From: Cornus controversa
Taxonomy: Eukaryota > Streptophyta > Magnoliopsida > Cornales > Cornaceae
Direction of reading: 5' to 3'
DNA length: 64,000 nt
Assembly (NCBI GenBank): GCA_026545225.1
Contig: CM048852.1
Span: 54,877,146 to 54,941,145, forward strand
Under the pieces are notes generated by a model. That model searched no databases. It saw nothing but the letters and a program-made list of their open reading frames with translations, and was not told where the DNA came from. Below, piece after piece: positions 48,448 through 57,955 of the stretch (the first letter of the stretch is position 1; every line of letters starts with the position of its first letter). Both the position numbers and the translations under genes were made by a program.

Positions 48448-50777
48448 TCAATTTTCTCCAATGTTTCTTCGCTCATTTCCATCAGAAGCATACTTAGTTG
48501 ACTCTGTCATTGATCGAATGTCTTCAATTAACTTCTCTAAGTTGCAATAAGAGGACCCACCTTCCCTGACACTGTCACAAGCCATTCTCCAATTTTCACC
48601 AATTGATTTCATGATCTCCTCTCTCTTACCCTCCGTCAGATCTCTCACCATTTTCTCAACGGTTGATCTATCACAAATGTCCTTCATATCAAGCCCAATT
48701 TTCCACAACTCACTCACGCACCTGCTATTGACTGGTTGGTCAGCTAATTGTGGCCAACAAATCATTGGAACTCCCGCCAAAATACTCTCCAACGTTGAGT
48801 TCCACCCACTGTGGGTCAGAAACCCACCCACGGCCCGATGGGCCAGGACTTCCTCTTGTGGGGCCCAACCCACTATGCACCCTCTCTCCCTAGTCCCCAC
48901 CACAAGCTCTGCTGGAGTCTCAACCACTGTATCCTCCTCCCCCGAAAGCAAACCTTCCCTTATTACCCACAAAAATGGCTTTTCACTATTCACCAAACTA
49001 TGCCAAAACTCTAATAACTGGTCGCGAGTCAAAATTGCCACACTTCCAAAGCTAACGTATATCACTGATTTGGACGGCTGAGAATCGAGCCACGTCAGGC
49101 AGGTCCTGTCCTGTTCCCTCAGACTACCGTCTGATAAATCGGAAGGTGGGTGATCTTTGATTCGGGACTTCAATAGGGCATGAAGAGGACCAATGGGGTA
49201 GATTTTGGGAAAGAGAGAGCCGAGTTTAGAGATGATGGGTGATTCGAGTTCATCAAAAGTGTTGAGTATGAGGGCAGAGGCTCGAGTCATTGCTGATGTT
49301 TGGCTGATATAGAATTGTAGGATTGGGTTTTGAACGTCTTCGCATCTACACATGCTTGGGAGGTCTCTACGTCGCAAGAGGCTCTCAAATCCAGGAATGC
49401 AAGTAATAGCCCTATCCATGTCATCATCTGCTTAAAAAAAAAAACCAATTAGTGAGATATATATATATATTGAGCAATACATACATTTGTAAGTATATTT
49501 ATATCTATTTATGACCAAATAAGTCACATGGCATGGGGCCTAAGAAAAAGACGTTGCCAAAAGCTATTAGCTACATTATGATTTGATGGATTGTGACGTT
49601 CATTGTCTATATATCCATGCATGTAACATCAAACAAGTTCGCATTGTAAATGACACAAAGTTCGCTACCAATTAGCTTTCACACACCTTGGGATGGAATC
49701 TCTCCCGTGTGTTTATAGGAGGAGGCGTTCATTCCAAAGTGAGTGAAAGGTAATTAATGGATTTTCAAAAGCCAAATTATTTCTTGGCCCCATCTGGGCT
49801 TATTTGATCTTTTATATGCTACTGGAATATATCTTATTCACTGAAGAATGAGACATTAATTGGGCATTCCAAGGTGAGCGAAAGCTGATGGATGTTATAG
49901 CTTTATATATATATATATATAAAAGATCTAACAAGTTCATATCACATGGAAGCAAAGAAAAATCTAGCGTATGAAAAACCAATAGCTATAGCTCACTCTC
50001 ACCTTGGAATGGAATTTCTCCTCTTCAACTGAATATATCAGTATACATATATATAAGCTAAAAAGTAAATTGGAAAAAAAAAATTGAAATTGGAAAAAAA
50101 AATTTGAAATATTGAAATAGCAATATAATCTCTGTACCTATATATATATATATTCTTCACCGTGTGTGTGTGGTCCAACAATTTCACATGGGGCGAAGAA
50201 AAAAATTAAAATTGGGCTGTGAGAAATTGGGCAATAGATTTGGGTCACCTTGGAATGGAATTTCTGCTTGTTGAATGAGCTTTTGAATATGAAAGTAAAG
50301 CCAGGTGCAGGAAGCGCTGTAGGTTCGAAAAGTGATGACCGGAATGTGGAGGTCTTGTGCAACATCAATGGCGAAAGACATGATTCCATCTGCTATGACA
50401 CATGTGGGTGGCGACCAGTGGGCTGTTTCTTGATGAGCAAGTGAGAGGGCCATTAATAGGTCCTTGAACTTGGTCTTGGAGGCAAACTCAATAGAGAAGA
50501 ACAAGTCAAGCATTTGTGCACCAGAGCGTGGATGTTCAGGTGGAAGTCCATCTGGGATGGTCTCAAAACGGAGTCTAGGGAAGAGGCTCTTGAAAGTGCT
50601 ATTGTTGATGATCAATTTTAGGATATAATTGTGGTTGTGATGTGTGTTTACAAAGGTGATATTGAAATTGGCATGGCAAAGAAGCTGTGCTAGCATGAGC
50701 ATGGGTTTGATGTGGCCCTGTGCAGGGAAAGGCAATATCACTACGTGAGGCTGAGGTTGAGGCTGAGGGACATCCAT
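48448..50777 (-). CDS. UGT709-like UDP-glucosyltransferase A, two exons, 502 aa
   Basis: Exon 1 is 50777-50249 and exon 2 is 49427-48448; the 821-bp intron is GT-AG in phase 1 and the joined frame is open to TGA. The N-terminal acceptor domain has the catalytic His22 (in FPAQGHIKP) and Asp130 (in VIADGIMSF). The C-terminal donor domain holds a complete PSPG box at about 364-407, starting WAPQEEVLAHRAVGGFLTHS and ending with the sugar-contacting DQ of WPQLADQ. The linker CIPGFESLLRRRDLPS is typical of UGT709-type enzymes such as 7-deoxyloganetic acid glucosyltransferase. It should transfer glucose from UDP-glucose to a small-molecule hydroxyl or carboxyl in the cytosol; the substrate cannot be predicted. 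The exon 1 donor is GTGACC, weaker than the GTGAGC of gene B. A (TA)n tract about 85 bp upstream of the ATG probably serves as TATA box. Confidence 0.92.
49683..50155. repeat. Inverted-repeat cluster in the intron of UGT A
   Basis: The word CACCTTGGAATGGAATTTCT at the exon 1 boundary (about 50246) recurs at 50000. Related forms occur at 49687 (CACCTTGGGATGGAAT) and, inverted, at 49733 (ATTCCAAAGTGAGTGAAAG) and 49865 (ATTCCAAGGTGAGCGAAAGC). These form two facing pairs. The stretch 49908-50155 is bounded by TA-rich runs and has an inverted copy at 52875-53100. Confidence 0.7.
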
Positions 50778-50847
50778 ATTACATGACCTTCCTCCTGCAC
50801 TCTGGTGCTTTCTTTACTGGGGACTTGGGAGTTAATTAGAAAGATAA

Positions 50848-50881
<34 letters not shown>

Positions 50882-51466
50882 CCGACTGGTCAACACAGTG
50901 AAGACTGAAGAGAGTTAGATATAGACTTGCAGGTCAATTATTCCGATCGATCAAAAGGGTACTCTCTCTCTCTCTCTCGCGCACACACGCACGCACTGTG
51001 TTTAATGAGTCTGGAATCTATTGGTAACAGGCACCTACAGCTCAAGGCCATCCAGTATGGTTTCGCGAAAAGCGATTTTTCTAATTCAAATTTAGTAGAT
51101 TACATCAGCATACCAGGATCTCTAAGCTTTCACTTCAGAATAACTTTCGTTAGTCAAAAATAATAAAATTTTAATTTTTTTTAATTTAAATTTAAAATTA
51201 TTAAATATTTCTTTATTAATTCTCAATGACTATATTTTTCATCTTATATAAATATTCATTTGTTCATTTATAAAATTATCACTACTTTCATTCTTTCAAA
51301 AGTTCATTCACCATCTATTTCAATTTTAAAATTTCAATGACTTCATCATCATGACCTTTATCATATTCTAATTCTCCATGTTCTGTCATCCTCCTTATCA
51401 ATAGATCTTGAAATTCTGTGCTGTTGTATGTCGGAGATTGTAGTGCAAGTATTTCAACTACCTCAG
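50778..51466. other. UGT A promoter and flank
   Basis: The proximal 160 bp (including GTGTGTGTATATATAT at about 50850-50880 and CCGACTGGTCAACACAGTG after it) is duplicated, in two pieces, at 53751-53821 and 60469-60550. A (CT)n(CA)n tract follows at about 50961-50995. Confidence 0.6.
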
Positions 51467-52571
51467 ATGCGGCGGTTCATTCATCGTGACCGAGAAGGAA
51501 GTCATCGTCAACTAATGAAAGACTATTTTGACAAGAATTGTTTATATACACCCGGACAATTTCATAGACGATTCAGGATGTACCGAGAACTATTTCTTCG
51601 TATATTGAATGATGTTCAAGCTTATGACAGCTTCTTCGTCCAAAAAAGGGACGCGAGTGGTCGTTTGGGGTTGTCTTCTATATAGAAGATGACAAATGCA
51701 ATACACATTCTCGCATGTGGTGGACTAGCCGATTCATTTGACGAGTATATTAAAATCGGCGAGACTACTGTAATTAGTTATTTGAAGTCACTTTGTACTA
51801 TTGTTGTTGCTGTGTATGAGCAACAGTTTATACGCGAACCAAACGAAACCAACATCGCACGACTGCTTCAAGAAGGGGAGGCTAGAGGATTCCCAAATAT
51901 GTTTGGTTCCATCGACTGTATGCATTGAGAGTGGAAGAATTGCCCAATGGCATGGTATGACACGCACAAGAGCCGTACCCATAAGGCTATTCTAATATTA
52001 GAGGCGGTAGCCTTAAAAAATTTGTATATTTGACATTTATTTTTTGGAATGACTAGTTCACACAACGATATAAATGTGTTGGATCATTCATTCGTATTCA
52101 ACTATATTGTCAGTGGCAGAATGTCTCTGGATAATTATGTGGTGAATAAGCATCAGTATAGCATGAGGTATTACCTATGGATGGTATATACCCAAAAAAA
52201 TATTTGTAAAAAGACAAGAGGCATGCACGAAAGATGTGGAGCAAGCATATGAGGTCTTGCAAATCAAGTGGGCACTACTGCAACGACTAGTTAAATATTG
52301 GGAGAAGATGAACTTATGTCTCATAATGAGAACATGCATAATCCTTCACAACATGATCATTGAAGATGAGCGTCACGACAATACTGGAATTTGGCTGCCA
52401 CCAGAAAAGAGTATTCCGAATCACACTCGAAGATTATACCCCAATATTTTTGCGACACACATCTACGCTCTCCAAACTCAGTACCGCAATAGAGAGACAA
52501 ATACATAATTGAGGAATGATCTGATAGAACAGATGTGGAATCAAATTAGTGATTCATATGAAGATCTTTAA
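51467..52571 (+). pseudogene. PIF/Harbinger transposase remnant
   Basis: Pieces of a DDE-type Harbinger transposase appear in order, in different frames: MRRFIHRDREGSHRQLMKDY, FRMYRELFLRILNDVQAYD, CGGLADSFDEYIKIGETTV, GFPNMFGSIDCMH (first catalytic Asp region), HKAILILEAVA, SSHNDINVLDHS (second Asp region), DVEQAYEVLQIKWALL (Glu region) and HNMIIEDERHDN. Stops at 51683 and 51928 and several frame changes kill it. The part between SSHNDINVL and DVEQAY is shortened. The order and spacing match plant HARBI1/ALP1-like proteins. Terminal repeats were not found. Confidence 0.9.
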
Positions 52572-52874
52572 GTGACATTATTTTTTTATGTACTTTTATC
52601 TTTAATTTATGTTAATTTTTTATGTACTCCTTTCTTTAAGTTATGTTGTATTTTTATAATTGTAAGATGTTATAAAATATTATGCAATAAAATTTTGATT
52701 ATGAAGTTGTCTTTCGCACAATACAATATCCGTAATGGATTAAAAAGTAACATAACATAAGTTAAAACGATACAATATACATAATGGATTAAAAAAAACA
52801 ACAGAACTTAAAACTATACAATATTGATAATGGATTAAAAAATAACATAACTTAAAAGTGATGAATGGATATTC
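52572..52874. other. Spacer with AT-rich short repeats
   Basis: An ACAATA...AATGGATTAAAAA word recurs three times (near 52720, 52768 and 52815). Nothing else is seen. Confidence 0.5.
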
Positions 52875-53083
52875 TATATATATATATATATATAGGTATA
52901 GAGATTATATTGCTATTTCAATTTTTTAATTTTTTTTCCCAATTTACTTTTAACTTATATATATGTATATAGATATATTCAGTTGAAGAGGAGAAATTCC
53001 ATTCCAATGTGAGAGTAAGCTATAACTATTGGTTTTTCATACACCAGATTCTTTTTTGCTTCCATGTGATACGAACTTGTTAG

Positions 53084-53100
<17 letters not shown>
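52875..53100. repeat. Inverted copy of UGT A intron segment
   Basis: Read in reverse complement it matches 49908-50155: the words AAATAGCAATATAATCTCT, GAAATTCCATTCCAA with GTGAGAG, ATTGGTTTTTCATAC and CATGTGATACGAACTTGTTA (versus ATAACAAGTTCATATCACATG-type sequence) line up in reverse order. Both copies are bounded by (TA)n tracts. The neighbouring duplicated exon 1 (53126 onward) is in direct orientation, so only this piece is flipped. Confidence 0.85.
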
Positions 53101-53134
<34 letters not shown>

Positions 53135-53232
53135 TCTTCACCATGTGTGTGTGTGGTCCAACAATTTCATATGGGGGCGAAGAAAAAAAATAAAATTGGG
53201 CTGTGATAAATTAGGCAATAAATTTGGGTCAC

Positions 53233-53750
53233 CTTGGAATGGAATTTCTGCTTGTTGAATAAGCTTTTGAATATGAAAGTAAAGCCAGGTGCAGGAAGCG
53301 CTGTAGGTTCGAAAAGTGATGACCGGAATGTGGAGGTCTTGTGCAACATCAATGGCGAAAGACATGATTCCATCTGCTATGACACATGTGGGTGGCGACC
53401 AGTGGGCTGTTTCTTGATGAGCAAGTGAGAGGGCCATTAATGGGTCTTTGAACTTGGTCTTGGAGGCAAACTCAATAGAGAAGAACAAGTCAAGCATTTG
53501 TGCACCAGAGCGTGGATGTTCAGGTGGAAATCCATCTGGGATGGTCTCAAAACGGAGTCTAGGGAAGAGGCTCTTGAAAGTGCTATTGTTGATGATCAAT
53601 TTTAGGATATAATTGTGGTTTGTGATGTGTGTTTACAAAGGTGATATTGAAATTGGCATGGCAAAGAAGCTGTGCTAGCATGAGCATGGGTTTGATGTGG
53701 CCCTGTGCAGGGTAAGGCAAGATCACTACGTGAGGCTGAGGGACATTCAT
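53233..53750 (-). pseudogene. UGT A' : truncated, frameshifted copy of UGT A exon 1
   Basis: It is nearly identical to exon 1 of gene A, from an ATG at 53750 ([20 protein letters not shown]) to the same GTGACC donor at 53232. One extra T in GTGGTTTGTGATG (about 53616-53620) shifts the frame near codon 47. No exon 2 follows: the intron side runs into the inverted segment at 52875-53100 and then transposon DNA. Differences from A are few (for example PDGF for PDGL and KDPL for KDLL), so the duplication is young. The first 22 residues keep the catalytic His. Confidence 0.93.
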
Positions 53751-53817
53751 ATCACTTGACCTTCCTGCACTCTGGTGCTTTCTTTACTAGGTTGGGACTT
53801 GAGAGTTAATCAGGAAG

Positions 53818-53858
<41 letters not shown>

Positions 53859-53999
53859 CGGTAAAAAATGTTTAAAAAATTAATCTGACGGGTCAAAATA
53901 TCTATGTCTATCTACGGTCTAAAATTACTCTCTCAATTTTTAATCAAAGGTCATGATCAACCCACCCCACTCATTATTTTTATTTTTTCTCTCTCATGT

Positions 54000-54115
54000 T
54001 TTATATCTTTCTCTCCAGATTTGGCATCAGACCTAAACACCACCACCATTTTTTTCTCTCTCTTGTTTTATATCACTCTCTCTCTTCATGATTTGGCATC
54101 AGACCAAAACACCAC
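54000..54115. repeat. ~75-bp tandem duplication
   Basis: Two copies of a block with TTTTATATC, a CTCTCTC run, GATTTGGCATCAGACC and AAACACCACCACCA. It lies just ahead of the ATG at 54121. Confidence 0.8.
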
Positions 54116-54120
54116 CACCA

Positions 54121-54660
54121 ATGGCTACAGTCACGACCTCTTTCAAACACACCATCAATGGCGAAACCTTCACTTTTCAAAAACCCAACTTTTTTTGCGA
54201 TGAGCTGTTCTTGAACAACCAGATCCAACTGACGAAGCTCTCAACGCACCTGCAATGGCCGCTGGAGCCGTTGCTCGATCTAGAAAAATAAGCTGACCGA
54301 TCCGGCATCAGCTGGATTGATGATCTTCATTGACGAGTTGTTCTTGAACGGCCAGATTCGGCCGATGAAGCTTTCGACGCACCTGCAACGACCGGTGGAG
54401 CCGTTGCTCGAGCTAGAATAAGAAGCCGATCCGTTCGGCGTCGACTGGCTCAATTTGGAAAAAGAAACCTACTAGTCTAGTGTGGCTCTCAACGCACCTG
54501 CAACGGCTGTTCGAGCCGTTGCTCAATTTGGAAAAAGAAGCCAACCGGTCTAGTGCTGTTCTTAAATGGTCGGATCCAGTCGATAAAGCTTTTAATGCAG
54601 CTGCAACAGCCGCTGGAGCCGTTGCTCGATCTAGAAGAAGAAGTAGAACGAGCTTACCAT
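54121..54660 (+). pseudogene. Degenerate four-fold array of a DELFLNGQI-type coding segment
   Basis: After an ATG at 54121 the frame reads MATVTTSFKHTINGETFTFQ, then FCDELFLNNQIQLTKLSTHL and a PLEPLLDLE segment before a stop. The next copies (about 54328-54453, 54453-54553 and 54553-54655) repeat the same ~100-125-bp unit (DELFLNGQIRPMKLSTHLQ-like, then PVEPLLELE) with stops and frame changes. The DELF.NGQI..(M/L)KL word recalls short plant proteins such as membrane-associated kinase regulators, but that link is weak. It is probably a captured and amplified gene piece, now non-coding. Confidence 0.55.
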
Positions 54661-54686
54661 AGGACGAGATGTGATTTTGAGACACC

Positions 54687-54825
54687 AAACATGAGGCCGA
54701 AGCCAAGTTCGCCACCACTAGCTCAGAATCAGCTTAGTCCACCAGCACCCTAAGCAGTGTCAGTCGCCACCACCAAGCAAGAGGCCGAAGCCAAGATTGC
54801 CACCACTAGCTCGGAATCGGTTTGA
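54687..54825. repeat. Duplicated GAGGCCGAAGCCAAG block
   Basis: GAGGCCGAAGCCAAGTTCGC at about 54691 and GAGGCCGAAGCCAAGATTGC at about 54781, each followed by CACCACTAGCTC. The copies are about 90 bp apart. Confidence 0.75.
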
Positions 54826-55095
54826 TTCGGCTTTGTTGACTATTGATCTGTTATTCTATCATTGATACTATCTGTTCTCTGTCATATCTCTCTATATGAC
54901 ATTGTTAAGTATTACAATAGGTAAAAGCATGAGGTATTCAGATGAAATGTTGAATTTTTAGCCTTTTTATAGATAGTTATTTGTGTCATTATTAGATTTT
55001 GAGGTATTCAAGATGCACAATAATTTCAGAATTCTGAATTTGTTACTATATACTTGAGTTGATTCTTTTAAATTTTCTGATCAAATATGTTACAG

Positions 55096-55159
55096 GAGAG
55101 ATGTTGGTTGGGCCAACCAAAGCACTTTTCATGGATGACATAATTCTCCTCTCAGATGG
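55096..55159 (+). pseudogene. Captured fragment of a PDR-type ABCG transporter exon
   Basis: After a TTACAG acceptor the sequence encodes (G)EMLVGPTKALFMDDIILLSDG up to a GTAAAT donor. Full-length PDR/ABCG proteins have GEMLVGP.KALFMDEIS (just after the ABC signature, containing the Walker B Asp) and, roughly 50 residues later, DDIILLSDG. The two pieces are joined here with the middle missing, and still in frame. Because a splice acceptor and donor flank the piece, it was copied from genomic DNA. It lies inside the Helitron-like insertion. Non-functional. Confidence 0.8.
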
Positions 55160-56282
55160 GTAAATAGTATATCAAAGTCCCTGACTTTTCATCTTCTTTT
55201 ATTTTGTGTCTGTTTCGGTTGAATATATTGTGTTGGTTTTATGATAGTAATTGTGTTTGTCTTAACCCCTCTTTCATTTTTCTTTAAAAGGTATATATGA
55301 GGGATTCAATTTTTGTTAATCTTCTTAAATATTTTTGTTTATTTTTTAAGGAAAAATGCTTCGTGGTTCTCATTGGTGATCGTCTGAAAGGTCTTTATGC
55401 TTTCTGTGTGAGTATAAAAAAGTTTCATTCAACTTTTTGTTTATTTATTCGTTTGTTTTTGCTCTCAAAGAAATCCTCCTTTTACAACCATTGCAACTTC
55501 TTTATCTATATGTGGTCTATGCATTTTTTTTTTTTTGAAAGTGTTGAACCTCACAACAAAGTCTATTAACTAGCTTTATTCCTTTGGGTAACTTTTGAAC
55601 TGGTGAGTGAGTGTACTTAATAATTAGTCAATTTGCTAATGACCAACTTCATCACCCCAGGGCTACTGCTGATTTAACGTACTGAGGCCCTTTTGCTTAG
55701 GAGCATTAGGATCCATTGCGGTTTGCATTTGGGGTTTGCATTTGCATCAATCATTTGAGCTTTGGTCCTACTTTCGGTTGACATGCTTTTTCTTTCTAAA
55801 GCCTTTTTTGTAGCATCTTTTAAAAAAAAACATGACCCCATTTCTAAACCCATTTTGGCTGTAAGTTAGGTATTGTTTTACATGTTTATTATATCTAAAT
55901 CTAAATAGTATCTCATTTCATTAGAAATTGAAATATGTTGCTTTCAACTATGAACGAGGAGACAATTTATGGTGTGGCCATCAATATATTATATCTCTCT
56001 ATATCATTTTTATTATGATTTTTCATGCTTTTCATTATGAAAAGTCAAAGTAATGAAAGAGTAACAGTGTGGTCATGATAATGTGTCTGCTTCTTTTTTA
56101 TATATATAGTTGCATGCTCTTTGGGACAAAAGTATCCCTCCACGTAAATTTTGAAATTTCAATTCTTTTTAGAAAAGCAGCAAAAGCAAAGCAAACCCAG
56201 CCAACAACGGTTGTATTTTGATTAATTTTAGGGGACCCACTTTTATTAGCATTCCATTATTTATTAATTTTAGCTATAATTG
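55160..56282. other. Insertion interior with no recognised gene
   Basis: AT-rich. The frame 55297-55569 has no family match. A few short (TA)n runs; no inverted repeats noticed. Confidence 0.45.
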
Positions 56283-56560
56283 GTGAAGCTTTTGATGAAA
56301 AAAAAGAAGAAAAAAGTAATGTCACATGGGTGCATGTTCTTGCCTATTGCCTCCCTATATTTTTAGATATAAAATGCAGTGAAGCTTTTGATGCAAAAAT
56401 AAAAGGGTATGGCACGCATGTTCTTGCCTACTTCCTCCTTATATTATTAGATATAAAATTATTAAATATTAAATGGGGTGAAACTTTTGATGCAAAAATA
56501 AAATGGATTGTCACATGGGCGCATGTTCTTGCTTGCTGCCTTCTTATATTATTACACAGC
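56283..56560. repeat. Three tandem copies of a ~100-bp unit
   Basis: Each copy has GTGAA(G/A)CTTTTGATG, an A-rich run, a (T/G)CACATGGG-like word, GCATGTTCTTGC and CTCC.TATAT. The copies begin at about 56283, 56380 and 56479. The last runs into a CT-rich leader-like tract before the ATG at 56646. Confidence 0.85.
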
Positions 56561-56645
56561 AATAATAATATCCTATCTTCCACCTTCACTCTCTCCCTCC
56601 TCCACCTTCATTCTTTCTTTCTCTTTTTTTTTCTCACACACAAAC

Positions 56646-56861
56646 ATGGCAACTGAGGACACGAGTCCATCCACGGTGAGCTCCCTCTGGTACACACCAC
56701 CTCAGGTCACCATTGAGGCCATGAGATCCCCTGCCGTTGCAACTCCCGAGCTCCCAAAGTCCTTCTGGCACACGCCACCTCCGATCACCACTGCGGCCAC
56801 TCGATATCCTACCGATGCAATTGCAGTGCCCTCACCGACCGTAATTTTTCAACCAAGCTAG
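56646..56861 (+). CDS. Hypothetical 71-aa protein with an internal repeat
   Basis: The frame runs from ATG (56646, context CAAACATGGC) to TAG (56859-56861). It is Pro/Thr/Ser-rich and has two related segments, SSLWYTPPQVTIEAMRSP and KSFWHTPPPITTAATRYP. A pyrimidine-rich, leader-like tract precedes it, and its base composition is richer in G and C than its surroundings. I recognise no family. It lies inside the Helitron-like insertion, so it may be a fragment of a host gene or a chance frame. Confidence 0.35.
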   Translation: MATEDTSPSTVSSLWYTPPQVTIEAMRSPAVATPELPKSFWHTPPPITTAATRYPTDAIAVPSPTVIFQPS

Positions 56862-57955
56862 ACGTTTTTTGCTTGACCTTGAGTGTGGAAGAAATACTTT
56901 GTTCTACATGGACCATATTGTTCAAGAGAGCATGAAGTTGTGCAAATTATTTAACCATATTTATATTAGGAATACATCTTTTTAGTGAAATGATTATGTA
57001 AAATAAATATTGATTTGAATTATGTAAAACAAATATTGGTTTGTTGTGTAGTTGTATGTTCTTCATCCATAATTTTTACACAATTGATGTGTGTCTTAAA
57101 GTAGAGTTTACTGGGAGGCATGATCTTGTATACTCAAAAGTGATGTATGTGTTGTCATGCATTTTTTTGTTTGAATTCAATGTGTAAAGTATAATATTAG
57201 AAAGTTCTTTTGTGACATTAATGTCTTTAATATCTAGTACCACGTGCCAAATATAATAATAATATTAGTAAATAATTTATTGTTTTTTTTTTTCAGAATT
57301 TGTGCATTTTTGATGTGTAAAGGTGAGTATACAAAATTAGTAAATTTCAAGCTTAGTACCAGAATGACAAAGTGATATACTAGCGGTAAGAAAAATAATT
57401 AGAAAGTGATATATATACTAGCAGTAAGAAAAGCAATTCATGACAAGTTATGCATAGGAGTATAAAAAAGGGTGAAAGAAAATGTAAAAGAAAAAAAAGG
57501 AAACACCCAGCCTCCACAAGCCACAACCAACCCATGGCTTCCGCTGCCACACCATAGCCAACACCCAGCCTCCACAAGCTACAACCAACCCATGGCTTCC
57601 ATTGCACCACATACTGAATTTATTATTCTTTTATATAATTCAGGGCTTTTTATGCATCAAAGTTGAATCTTAATGAACAAATTAACAAACTATTTTTCAT
57701 TATGATTTAATAAAACTCATTTATATCAGTCTGGATAAGATAAAGGAAAATAAAAGGAATGATGCTTATAGAAGGGAAGTGGAAAAAAGATAGAAAGAAG
57801 TGTTAATTTTTCAGTGTTTGGATAACTAAAGAGAAAGGGAAAAAAAAGAAAAAAATTATAGTGTTAAATCTTTCATAGTATTTGATAATGATAATGATGG
57901 AGAAAGCAAACTATTCATATTTCATACCAAAGGCCAATGGTTGGACCCGTGCAGG
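56862..57955. other. Insertion interior; short tandem duplication
   Basis: A block (ACACCCAGCCTCCACAAGC, then ACAACCAACCCATGGCTTCC) occurs twice at about 57505 and 57561. Otherwise AT-rich with no gene. Confidence 0.5.

Noticed and set aside
48611..49081. Plus-strand open frame opposite UGT A exon 2 (and the similar one at 61026-61427)
   Set aside because: It lies entirely opposite a proven UGT exon with PSPG box; it is a shadow of that codon pattern.
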